Shown piece by piece: positions 17,836 through 25,335 of a DNA stretch of 64,000 bases. This DNA is from Saccharomonospora sp. CUA-673 (GTDB lineage: Bacteria > Actinomycetota > Actinomycetes > Mycobacteriales > Pseudonocardiaceae). The position numbers were made by a program, and so were the translations under genes. The DNA lies in the NCBI RefSeq assembly GCF_001942305.1, contig NZ_MKKE01000085.1, positions 113,645 through 177,644 of the forward strand, given 5' to 3'. Below the pieces are notes generated by a model. That model was not told where the DNA came from and did not search any database. It saw only the letters and a list, made by a program, of their open reading frames with translations. Each line of letters opens with the position of its first letter. Positions within the stretch are counted from its first letter, which is position 1.

Positions 17836-19404
17836 TCAGCCGAGCCAGACCCGGTCGAACGAATAGCCGGACAGGGGCAGTCCCGTGCGGTCCGGGACGA
17901 GCCCGGCCACGTAGACCTGGTGGGCGTCCACCTGGTTGAGGAAGCCCCACACGATCAGCCCGCCCCGCTCGTACTCGATGCGCTGGGCCTGCCGCAGCAG
18001 TTCGGCCCGCCGCCCGTCGTCGGTCGTGGCCCTGGCCTCGGCGATGAGGTCGAGGAACTCGGGGTCCTGCCAGTGCGTCTCGTTGTAGGGCGAGTCCGGC
18101 AGGGAACCGTTGGAGACCTGCGGCAGGTAGTTGCGCGTGTACCAGAAGTCCTGGGCGAAATCCCACTGCAGATAGTTGTCGCCGAAGAACGTGGTGGTGT
18201 CGACGCGGTTCAGTCGCACGTTCACCCCGGCCGCCCTCGCCTGCTGTTGGAAGACCTGGGCGGCCTCGACCGCACCCGCCTGGATGGGCGCGGTCACGAG
18301 CTCGACGTCCAATGTGGAGTGACCCGCCTCGGCGAGCAGCCGCCGCGCCTCGGCGATGTCCTGCGTGCGTTGCGGCAGTTCGGAGGCATATGCCGGGTCG
18401 AACGGGGCGTAGAGGTCGTTGCCGACCCGGCCCTGACCGGACAGCACCTGATTGATCATCTGCTCGCGGTCGACGATGAGCCGGAACGCCTGGCGCACCC
18501 GTGGGTCGTCGAACGGCGGCCGGTCGACGCGCATCGTGAACGGCAGCCACGCGCCGGTCTCGGACGAGAGGATGCGCATGCGTTCGTCGCTGCGCAGCAC
18601 CTCGACCAGGGAGACCGGAACCTGGTCGATCGCGTCCACCTGCGAGGCCAGCAGCGCGTTGATCCGCGCGTCGTCCTCGGTGAAGTTGATGAGCACCAGC
18701 TCGTCGAGGTACGGCCGGTCGGGCCGCCAGTAGTGGTGATTCTTGACGAAACGGCTCTGCAGCCCGGGCGTGAACTCGCGGGCGCGGAAGGGGCCGGTGC
18801 CGATCGGATTCTCGAGGTCGAAGTCCGCCGGGACGATGCCCAGCGAGTACTGACCGAGATAGTCGTCGAACACCGCGGACGCCTCGTTGAGGTGGAACTC
18901 CACCTGCCGGTCACCCTTCGGCACCACCCGGTCCAACATGGACAGACTGGCGGCGCCGGACTTCGGGTCGTCGGGGTTCATGATCCGCGCGAACGTCGCG
19001 ACCACGTCCTCGGGCGTGACGGGTCTGCCGTCGTGGAAGCGGATACCGTCGCGGATCGTGGCCGTCCACGTCCGCGCGTCGGCGGAGCGTTCGATGCGCT
19101 CGGCGACGAGGTACTCCATCGCGTACTCGTGATCGCGGTCGACGAGCGGCTCGTAGAGGTTGCGGACCCGGGCGATGTCCGGATTCGCGACGGGGGAGTG
19201 CGGGTCGAGCGTGTCGGAGGCACCGCCGCCGGTGACCCCGACACGCAGCGTGCCGCCGCGTTTCGGCGGTCCGGTCGGGTCCTCGGCGGCGCTGGTGCGC
19301 CCGCCGCAGGCGGACAACAGGGGCGCGGCGCCGGCGAGGGCGGCACCACCCAACAGCAGGGTCCTCCGGGAGATGCGGGAATTCTGGGAATGAACAGGCG
19401 ACAT
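17836..19404 (-). CDS. Substrate-binding lipoprotein of dipeptide-type ABC importer (SBP_bac_5)
   Basis: 522 residues from ATG at 19404. The N-terminus has a twin-arginine and lipobox signal (RISRRTLLLGGAALAG ... LLSAC, lipidated C33), so it is an exported lipoprotein. The SBP_bac_5 fold starts at PKRGGTLRVGV. Family-5 proteins bind peptides, nickel or other small cations. Its place behind carnitine genes suggests a quaternary amine or a carnitine conjugate, which would be unusual for this transporter class. The frame is intact. Confidence 0.87.
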   Translation of the reverse strand: MSPVHSQNSRISRRTLLLGGAALAGAAPLLSACGGRTSAAEDPTGPPKRGGTLRVGVTGGGASDTLDPHSPVANPDIARVRNLYEPLVDRDHEYAMEYLVAERIERSADARTWTATIRDGIRFHDGRPVTPEDVVATFARIMNPDDPKSGAASLSMLDRVVPKGDRQVEFHLNEASAVFDDYLGQYSLGIVPADFDLENPIGTGPFRAREFTPGLQSRFVKNHHYWRPDRPYLDELVLINFTEDDARINALLASQVDAIDQVPVSLVEVLRSDERMRILSSETGAWLPFTMRVDRPPFDDPRVRQAFRLIVDREQMINQVLSGQGRVGNDLYAPFDPAYASELPQRTQDIAEARRLLAEAGHSTLDVELVTAPIQAGAVEAAQVFQQQARAAGVNVRLNRVDTTTFFGDNYLQWDFAQDFWYTRNYLPQVSNGSLPDSPYNETHWQDPEFLDLIAEARATTDDGRRAELLRQAQRIEYERGGLIVWGFLNQVDAHQVYVAGLVPDRTGLPLSGYSFDRVWLG

Positions 19405-19476
19405 GACGTCGGGCTTCCGGTAGGGGACAGGGCGACGGGGAGCGCAGCGCCCGGCTCGTGGGCCGAACCGGTGGAG

Positions 19477-19519
19477 CGTTCCGGCGGTGACGCCCAGGGG
19501 GCGCGCCACCGCCGGAACG
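19477..19519 (-). terminator. Strong hairpin right after the thioesterase stop
   Basis: CGTTCCGGCGGTG (19477-19489) pairs perfectly with CACCGCCGGAACG (19507-19519), a 13-bp stem with a 17-base loop. It begins 4 bases past the thioesterase stop codon and lies before the transporter genes. No T run. It could partly terminate or stabilise the upstream catabolic mRNA. Confidence 0.6.
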
Positions 19520-19523
19520 GGTC

Positions 19524-19958
19524 TCAGGCGCCGATCGCTCGTCCGGCGTACTCCGGTGCCGGGCGGAGCAGGCGTCGAAGCTTGTCCGCCACGTGGTCCG
19601 GGAACGGTGCCGCCCGCGATCCGGAAACGTGGATCGCCATGATCTCCTCGGTCGCCACGACGTCGCCGTCGTCGCCGTCGACACGCAGTTCGTGCCACAG
19701 CCGGACCTTCTTGGCGCCGACCGAGAGCGCGAAGGTCGTCACGTGGAGGTCGGCATCGGGCCCGACCTCCCGCAGATAACGCACATGGGCCTCGACGGTG
19801 TAGAGCGAACACCCCGTCTCGCCGCGGTAGGTCTCGTCGAGACCCACGTGGTCCATCAGGTTCGTCGTCGCGAACCCGAAGACCATCACGTAGAACGGCT
19901 CACTGAGGTGGCCGTTGTAGTCGATCCACTCCGGACGGACCCGGTCGCGGTACTGCAT
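19524..19958 (-). CDS. Hotdog thioesterase, probable betainyl-CoA thioesterase
   Basis: About 144 residues from ATG at 19958; an in-frame GTG at 19970 would add four. It has a 4HBT hotdog fold, with RPEWIDYNGHLSEPFYV near the N-terminus carrying the catalytic Asp. In carnitine catabolism the equivalent enzyme hydrolyses betainyl-CoA to glycine betaine. The neighbours, a carnitine-type dehydrogenase and a BKACE, support this. It starts just after the dehydrogenase stop. Confidence 0.8.
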   Translation of the reverse strand: MQYRDRVRPEWIDYNGHLSEPFYVMVFGFATTNLMDHVGLDETYRGETGCSLYTVEAHVRYLREVGPDADLHVTTFALSVGAKKVRLWHELRVDGDDGDVVATEEIMAIHVSGSRAAPFPDHVADKLRRLLRPAPEYAGRAIGA

Positions 19959-19962
19959 ACAT

Positions 19963-20924
19963 TCACCCACGGGCGCCCCCGCGGGCCTCGGCGACCGCCC
20001 GTTGGACGGCGATGACGGCGCGGTCGCGTTCGGCGACCAGCTCGGCGATGCTGCGACCGCCCGAGGCCTCTTCGCAGCCGGCGACCATGTCGTCGCGCAG
20101 CCGCGTGGTCAGTTCGGGCGCGGTCAACCGGGTCCACGGCGCTCGAGCGAGGGTCCGAAGTGGTCCAGCATGTGCGCCATGCCGCCCTCGCCGCCGGCGA
20201 GGTGGAACGTCAGGCACGGCCCGTGGACCGGCCAGCGCAGGCCGGGCCCGTCGGTGATCGCGGTGTCGATCTGCTCGACGGTGGCCTCACCCTCGGCGAC
20301 CATGTGCAGCGCCTCGCGCCACAGCGCCTCCTGCAGCCGGTTGGCGATGAACCCGGGCAGCTCCCGGTCCATCGTGATGACCGATTTGCCGACGTGGCGG
20401 TAGAACGCGCTCGCCTGCTCGACGACCCACCGCTCGGTCTTCTCGCCGCCGACGACCTCGACGAGCGGGATGAGGTACGGCGGGTTGAACGGGTGGCCGA
20501 CGACGAGCCGGCCCGGGTTCTCCGCCGCCGTGGCCATGTCGGTCATCGGGAAGCCGGACGTGGACGAGGCGATGATCACCTCGGGCGCGGTGACGGCGTC
20601 GATGTCGGCAAGCAGCGTGCGCTTGAGTTCGAGGTCCTCCGGGGCGCTCTCCTGGACGAACCCCGCACCCTCGACCGCCTCGGCGAGGGTGGGCAGCACG
20701 ACGAGCGACTCGGGCGAGGCGCCCTCGGCGAGGCCGAGTTCGGTGAGCGCGGGCCACGCGCCGTCGACGAGGCGGCGCAGCTTCTCCTCGGCGTCGGGAG
20801 CCGGGTCCCAGGCGCGCACGCGGAACCCGCGGGCGAGGAAGTGGGCGACCCAGCCGCCGCCGATGACCCCGGCGCCGACGCACGCGACCGTGCGGATCTC
20901 CTGCGGTTCAGGCACCTCGGACAC
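19963..20924 (-). CDS. cdhA: L-carnitine dehydrogenase-like 3-hydroxyacyl-CoA dehydrogenase, one frame break
   Basis: NAD-dependent oxidation of L-carnitine to 3-dehydrocarnitine. The Rossmann motif is VACVGAGVIGGGWVAHFLARG. The catalytic region VVGHPFNPPYLIPLVEVVGG matches carnitine dehydrogenases more than fatty-acid HADs. It lacks the full second HAD domain but has a helical tail. That tail (LTAPELTTRLRDDMVAGCEE...) is in the next frame after about 20145, so one base is missing. GTG at 20924 overlaps the BKACE gene by 17 bases. About 320 residues when repaired. Confidence 0.82.
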
Positions 20925-21810
20925 CGGAGCCTCCCTTCAGGTTCAGGATCCGGCGGGCGTCGTCCGGCGAGGCGATGGTGCCGCCGAGACCTTCCACAAT
21001 GGACACAGCACGTTCGGTCAGCGCCGCGTTGGTGGCCTTCACGCCCTTGGCGAGGTACAGGTTGTCCTCGAGGCCGACCCGCACGTGCCCGCCGAGCAGT
21101 GCCGAGTGCGCGACCCACGGCAGCTGGTTGCGGCCGATCGAGAACGAGGCCCACTGCGCGCCCTCGGGCAGCATGGTGACCATCGTCTGCAGCAGCTCGG
21201 GGTTCGCCGGCGCCCCGTAGGGGATGCCCATGCACAGCTGGAACAGCGGCGGGGCGTCGATCAGGCCTTCCTCGATCATCTTGGTGGCGAACCACAGCTG
21301 GCCGGTGTCGAAGATCTCCAGCTCGGGCTTCACGCCGAGCTCCTGGATTCGCTTCGACCCGGTTCGCAGCATGTCCGGGGTCGAGATGTAGAGCTGGCTG
21401 CCTTCGCCGAAGTTCAGCGAACCGCAGTCGAGGGTGCAGATGTCGGGCAGCAGCTCCTCGACGTGGGGCAGCCGGTCGTGGGCGTTGACCAGGTCGGTGC
21501 CGTCGACGGGCTTGAGCGGATCCTCCTGGTCGATGACCAGGTCGCCGCCCATCCCGGCTGTCAGGTTCACCACGACGTCCACACCGGACTCGCGGATGAG
21601 CCGGGTGACCTCGCGGTACAACGCGACGTCGCGGGAACCCTGGCCCGTCTCGATGTTGCGCACGTGGATGTGGACGACGGCGGCGCCGGCGTTCGCCGCG
21701 GCCACGGCGTCGGCGGCGATCTGCTCCGGGGTCACCGGTACGTGCTCGCTCTTGCCGGTCGTGTCGCCCGCGCCGGTCAGGGCGCAGGTGATGATGACCT
21801 TCTCCTGCAT
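20908..21810 (-). CDS. BKACE (DUF849) beta-keto acid cleavage enzyme, dehydrocarnitine type
   Basis: Condenses a beta-keto acid with acetyl-CoA, releasing acetoacetate. With dehydrocarnitine this yields betainyl-CoA. 300 residues from ATG at 21810 (MQEKVIITCALTGAG). The TIM barrel shows the zinc-site segment VVHIHVRN and LGGHVRVGLEDN with its conserved Arg and Glu. Five bases separate it from the regulator's restored stop. Linkage to cdhA and a thioesterase matches the bacterial carnitine degradation gene set. Confidence 0.86.
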   Translation of the reverse strand: MQEKVIITCALTGAGDTTGKSEHVPVTPEQIAADAVAAANAGAAVVHIHVRNIETGQGSRDVALYREVTRLIRESGVDVVVNLTAGMGGDLVIDQEDPLKPVDGTDLVNAHDRLPHVEELLPDICTLDCGSLNFGEGSQLYISTPDMLRTGSKRIQELGVKPELEIFDTGQLWFATKMIEEGLIDAPPLFQLCMGIPYGAPANPELLQTMVTMLPEGAQWASFSIGRNQLPWVAHSALLGGHVRVGLEDNLYLAKGVKATNAALTERAVSIVEGLGGTIASPDDARRILNLKGGSGVRGA

Positions 21811-21814
21811 GTGT

Positions 21815-22719
21815 TCACGGTCCTTCGGTGTCTGTGTTCGTGTCCGGGTCGTCGGTGCTGGTGTCGGTGCTGGTGCAGGTGGCGATCGTGCGGTCGATGA
21901 AGTCCTTGAGGTGTTCGCGCATCGTGTCCACCGACGCGCGGGCTTGCCGGTCAACACCTGGATGCCGAGGCCGTCGACGAGGGCACTGAGCTGAGCGGTG
22001 ATCGCGGTCGCGTCCCGTTCGGCGAACAGGCCCTGCTGCTGTCCACTGCGGATGGTCATGGCGATCGTGTGGAACCAGCGGTCGTAGGAATCGGAGTAGA
22101 GGGCGCGCATGTCGGGGTTCAGCGCGCACTCGTTCCAGACCTGGAGCCACACGGACCATTCGTCCCGCAACAGCCCGTCGGTGGGCAGTTGCAGTTCGAC
22201 CAACAGCAGCAGCCGCTCGTAGGCGTTGTCGATCGCGTGCAGTTCGGCGACCTGACGGTCGAAGGCGAGTTTCACGTTGCGGCGCAACGCCTCGGTGAGT
22301 ACGGCGTGCTTGCTGGGGTAGTGGTAGTGGATGCTGGCCGTGCTCTGTCCGCACGCCTTCGCGATGTCGGCGATCCGCACGCGGTGGTAACCGCGTTCGG
22401 CGATGAGCTCCCACGCGGTTTCCAGGATCCGTCTGCGGGTCGCCGGCTGGGGGCCGTCCTGGGTGGCGCTCGCCGATGGGGCGGGCACCGCCGTGACGGT
22501 CGCGGCGTCGTCGCTGCCGTTGAGCAGCCAGTTGACCGTGACCCCGGAGTGCTCGGCGATCCGGACGAGTTCGTGCGGGGAGAACCGGCGGGTTCCCTTG
22601 AGCGATTTGGACAGCTTGGTCTCGTCCAGACCGATCGCCGTGGCGAACTCGCGCTGTGCTCCCGGCTTCTCGGGCAGCAGCCCGCGGACCCGGTCACGCA
22701 ACTCTTCCCTTCCGGACAT
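21815..22719 (-). CDS. XRE-TetR fusion regulator of the carnitine-type operon, one frame break
   Basis: Two DNA-binding domains in one chain. Residues about 10-68 form a Cro/CI-like HTH (FATAIGLDETKLSKSLKGTR ... LVRIAEHSGVTVNWLLNG). Residues about 93-140 form a TetR HTH (ILETAWELIAERGYHRVRIA ... CGQSTASIHYHYPSK). A TetR C-terminal ligand domain follows. The frame breaks near 21943; the true end is DMREHLKDFIDRT-like sequence with an Asp/Thr-rich tail stopping at 21815. As deposited, the wrong frame runs on into the BKACE gene. Likely controls this operon and the divergent region. Confidence 0.8.
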
Positions 22720-22740
22720 GTCGGGGGACCGTAATCACCG

Positions 22741-22757
22741 CTTGCGGTAATCGCAAG
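22741..22757. promoter_or_regulatory. Inverted repeat CTTGCG-N5-CGCAAG, candidate operator
   Basis: Perfect 6-bp arms with a 5-base spacer, 22 bases upstream of the XRE-TetR start. AATCGCAAG occurs again at 22779-22787, exactly 30 bases away, consistent with a second half-site on the same DNA face. Confidence 0.5.
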
Positions 22758-22762
22758 AACTC

Positions 22763-22778
22763 GACTGGACGATCAGTC
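22763..22778. promoter_or_regulatory. Inverted repeat GACTG-N6-CAGTC, candidate TetR operator
   Basis: Perfect 5-bp arms 44 bases upstream of the XRE-TetR start, within the divergent region shared with the dGTPase gene. Size and spacing fit a TetR-type operator. Binding by the neighbouring fusion protein is inferred. Confidence 0.45.
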
Positions 22779-22902
22779 AATCGCAAGGCTGCTGATCAGT
22801 GGATACACCGAAAATGGAGGTCTGGGTCACCGCCGGTTTTTCGCCGTGTTTTCGGCTCGTTGTCGCCGAACCGGCGGCCGGTGCTGACGTACGGTGAGGC
22901 GC

Positions 22903-24468
22903 ATGGTCGAGCAGCGGGACACGCGCATCCGGAGACGGTACGAGGAGCAGGCCGCGGCGGGGTTCTCCGATCTGATCGGCAGTCCGTACCGCGTGGACCG
23001 GGACCGCATCGCGGCGTCCCCGTTCTTCGCCCGACTCGGCGGGGTCACGCAGGTGGTGAGCCCGAGCGGTTCGGGCCTGCTGCACAACCGGCTCACCCAC
23101 AGCCTCAAGGTGGGCCAGGTGGCGCGGGCGATCGCCGAACGTGTCGTCGCCGACCCCGAGGCGCGGGAACTGGTCGACAAGCTCGGCGGCTGCGACGCCG
23201 ACGTCGTCGAGGCCGCGGCGCTCGGACACGACCTGGGGCATCCGCCGTTCGGGCATCTCGGCGAGCAGGTGCTCGACCGCATCGCGCGCCACCGGTACGG
23301 CCTGGCCGACGGTTTCGAGGGCAACGCCCAGAGCTTCCGGATCGTCACCACCACCGAGGCCGGCGGCCCGACGCCGCACGGGCTGAACCTGACGGCCGCG
23401 ACGCGCGCGGCGATCCTCAAGTACCCGTGGGCCCGGTTGCATTACCCCGACCCGCATCCGTCGACGATGCCCGTGCTGCCGCGCGGCGCCGGTGAACCCG
23501 CCGACGCCCCGGGCACCGGATCGGGCAAGTTCTCGGCCTACGTCACGGATCTGGCCGACGTCACCCAGTCCCGCGCGATGGTGACCGGCCGCGTCGAGCC
23601 CTGGCAGCAGACCGTCGAGGCGTCGGTGATGGACCTGGCCGACGACATCGCCTACGCGATCCACGACATCCAGGACTTCCACCGCATCGGCGTCCTGCAG
23701 CACGCCGCCGTGGCCACGGAACTGGGACAGTGGCTCGCCAACGTCGACGACCTCGCGGGACTGCCGGCCGAGGCGTTGGGCGACCAGCACCGGAAACCGG
23801 GCCGCTCGCTCGAGGCGCTGCGCCGGCGGATGCACGCCAAGGACGGCTGGGTCGCCGACGACGAGGCGTTCGCCCGCGCGGTCGCCCGCGTGCGCGGTGA
23901 GCTCGTCGACGACCTGCTGGCCATCCCGTTCGACGGCTCGGTGGAGGCCGAACAGGCCATGGCGGCCTTCTCCGCCCGCTGGATGGCGCGCCTCGTCGGC
24001 GGGGTGCTCGTCGATCCGGACCCGCCCGTGCGCACCGGGCACGTCACCCTGCGACCCGCGCAGTGGCACGAGGTGCAGGTGCTCAAGTTCGTGCACGTGC
24101 GTTTCGTGCTGCAACGCGCCGATCTGGCCCTGCACCAACGGGGCCAGGCGCGGATGATCGCCGATCTCGTCGACGCGCTCGACGACTGGCTCACCGACCG
24201 CGACGAGGCGCGCCGGCTCCCGCGCCGGCTGCACGATCTGGTCACTCTCGCGCGCGAGCAGTACACGCGGCTGGCCGAGGACACGCCCGAACTGCTGGTC
24301 GGCGCCACCGGGGAACGGGTGTCGGGCAAGGACGCCGTGTGGACCCTCGCGCGCGGCCGGGCGGTCGTGGACTTCGTCGCCTCGCTGACCGACCGTCAGG
24401 CCTCCGCCCTGTTGGACGGCATCACGGGCCGCACGCCGGAACCGTGGTCGGAGTCGTTCGTCCTGTGA
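22903..24468 (+). CDS. dgt: Deoxyguanosinetriphosphate triphosphohydrolase (dGTPase)
   Basis: HD-domain phosphohydrolase that cleaves dNTPs to nucleoside and triphosphate. 521 residues from ATG at 22903, chosen because GGTGAGG lies just before it; a GTG at 22894 is in frame. HD motif residues appear in LLHNRLTHSLKVGQVARAIA, AAALGHDLGHPPFGH and ASVMDLADDIAYAIHD. The frame is intact. Divergent from the XRE-TetR gene and followed 8 bases later by the acVLRF1 gene. Confidence 0.9.
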   Translation: MVEQRDTRIRRRYEEQAAAGFSDLIGSPYRVDRDRIAASPFFARLGGVTQVVSPSGSGLLHNRLTHSLKVGQVARAIAERVVADPEARELVDKLGGCDADVVEAAALGHDLGHPPFGHLGEQVLDRIARHRYGLADGFEGNAQSFRIVTTTEAGGPTPHGLNLTAATRAAILKYPWARLHYPDPHPSTMPVLPRGAGEPADAPGTGSGKFSAYVTDLADVTQSRAMVTGRVEPWQQTVEASVMDLADDIAYAIHDIQDFHRIGVLQHAAVATELGQWLANVDDLAGLPAEALGDQHRKPGRSLEALRRRMHAKDGWVADDEAFARAVARVRGELVDDLLAIPFDGSVEAEQAMAAFSARWMARLVGGVLVDPDPPVRTGHVTLRPAQWHEVQVLKFVHVRFVLQRADLALHQRGQARMIADLVDALDDWLTDRDEARRLPRRLHDLVTLAREQYTRLAEDTPELLVGATGERVSGKDAVWTLARGRAVVDFVASLTDRQASALLDGITGRTPEPWSESFVL

Positions 24469-24475
24469 TCCGGCC

Positions 24476-25165
24476 GTGAGCAGGAAGAGACAGGTCGGCG
24501 GGGGCGGCGTAGCCGTCGAGGTCGAGCCCGAACGGCTCGAACGGTGGTTCACGCGCTTCGCCGAGCGCAACGACGGCATCCGCTCGACCGTGCCGGGCGC
24601 CGAGGAGGTCGTGGTGACCGGCGGCGAGGGCACCACCGCCACCGCTCGGGTTCCGTTCCCACCGCTGGTCGCACCGGACCAGCAGGACCCGCCCGAGGGC
24701 TCGGTGGTGGAGTGGTTGATCGAGCATGCCCGCACGCCGCGGCGGATCGGGCTCGTCCTGGTGCGCAAGGGCGCCCACAGTGTCGGGGTCGCCCTCGACG
24801 GCACGGTCGAGGTGTCGCGGACCGATCGGCACCACGTGCAGGGTCGCAGCGCCGCGGGCGGGTGGTCCCAGCAACGCTTCGCGCGCCGGCGCGCGGGCCA
24901 GGCCCGGCAGGCGCTGCGTTCGGCCGCCGACGACGTCGCCGACGTGCTCACCGGCCGGCTCGCCGACCTCGACGCGGTCGTGCTCGGCGGCGACCGGCAG
25001 GCCCTCGACGAGCTGCGCGCCGACCGGCGGCTCGAGCCGGTGTTCGCGCTGGCCACGCCGCGGGTGCTCGACATCGCCGAACCGCGCCGGACCGTGCTCG
25101 ACGAGGCCGCCCACCGGGCACGCGCGGTGGAGATCGTCGTGCGCCCCGCGGCGACCGGCCGCTGA
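24476..25165 (+). CDS. acVLRF1 family peptidyl-tRNA hydrolase (actinobacterial Vms1-like release factor)
   Basis: eRF1-like protein related to eukaryotic Vms1, thought to release nascent chains from obstructed large ribosomal subunits. 229 residues from GTG at 24476. The signature loop is RSAAGGWSQQRFARRRAGQA, with the GGxSQQR motif and the catalytic Gln. Core beta strands precede it (RIGLVLVRKGAHSVGVALDG) and an eRF1-like C-half follows (DAVVLGGDRQALDEL). Cytoplasmic. Coupled to dgt by close spacing. Confidence 0.88.
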   Translation: MSRKRQVGGGGVAVEVEPERLERWFTRFAERNDGIRSTVPGAEEVVVTGGEGTTATARVPFPPLVAPDQQDPPEGSVVEWLIEHARTPRRIGLVLVRKGAHSVGVALDGTVEVSRTDRHHVQGRSAAGGWSQQRFARRRAGQARQALRSAADDVADVLTGRLADLDAVVLGGDRQALDELRADRRLEPVFALATPRVLDIAEPRRTVLDEAAHRARAVEIVVRPAATGR

Positions 25166-25335
25166 GCCGCGTCGGCGGGTGTTCTCGCCCGTCGGGAATC
25201 CGGTGGCGCGTGGTCCGTACACTCGTCGTCGTGGTCGTCAAGCTGGAATGAGCCGCGCAGGCAGCCGCCCGCATCCCGGGCCCGCTGCGCCTGTCCGCGT
25301 GTCCGCCGACCTTCTTCAACGACCGGAGTTCTCCT

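Noticed and set aside
16855..19779. Long plus-strand open frame opposite the ABC importer genes
   Set aside because: It is antisense to recognisable DppA, DppB and DppC-like genes and has typical shadow composition.
20908..22719. A single 603-codon frame suggesting a TetR-BKACE fusion protein
   Set aside because: The TetR C-terminus continues in another frame to a stop at 21815, and the BKACE has its own ATG at 21810. The fusion is produced by the one-base break near 21943.
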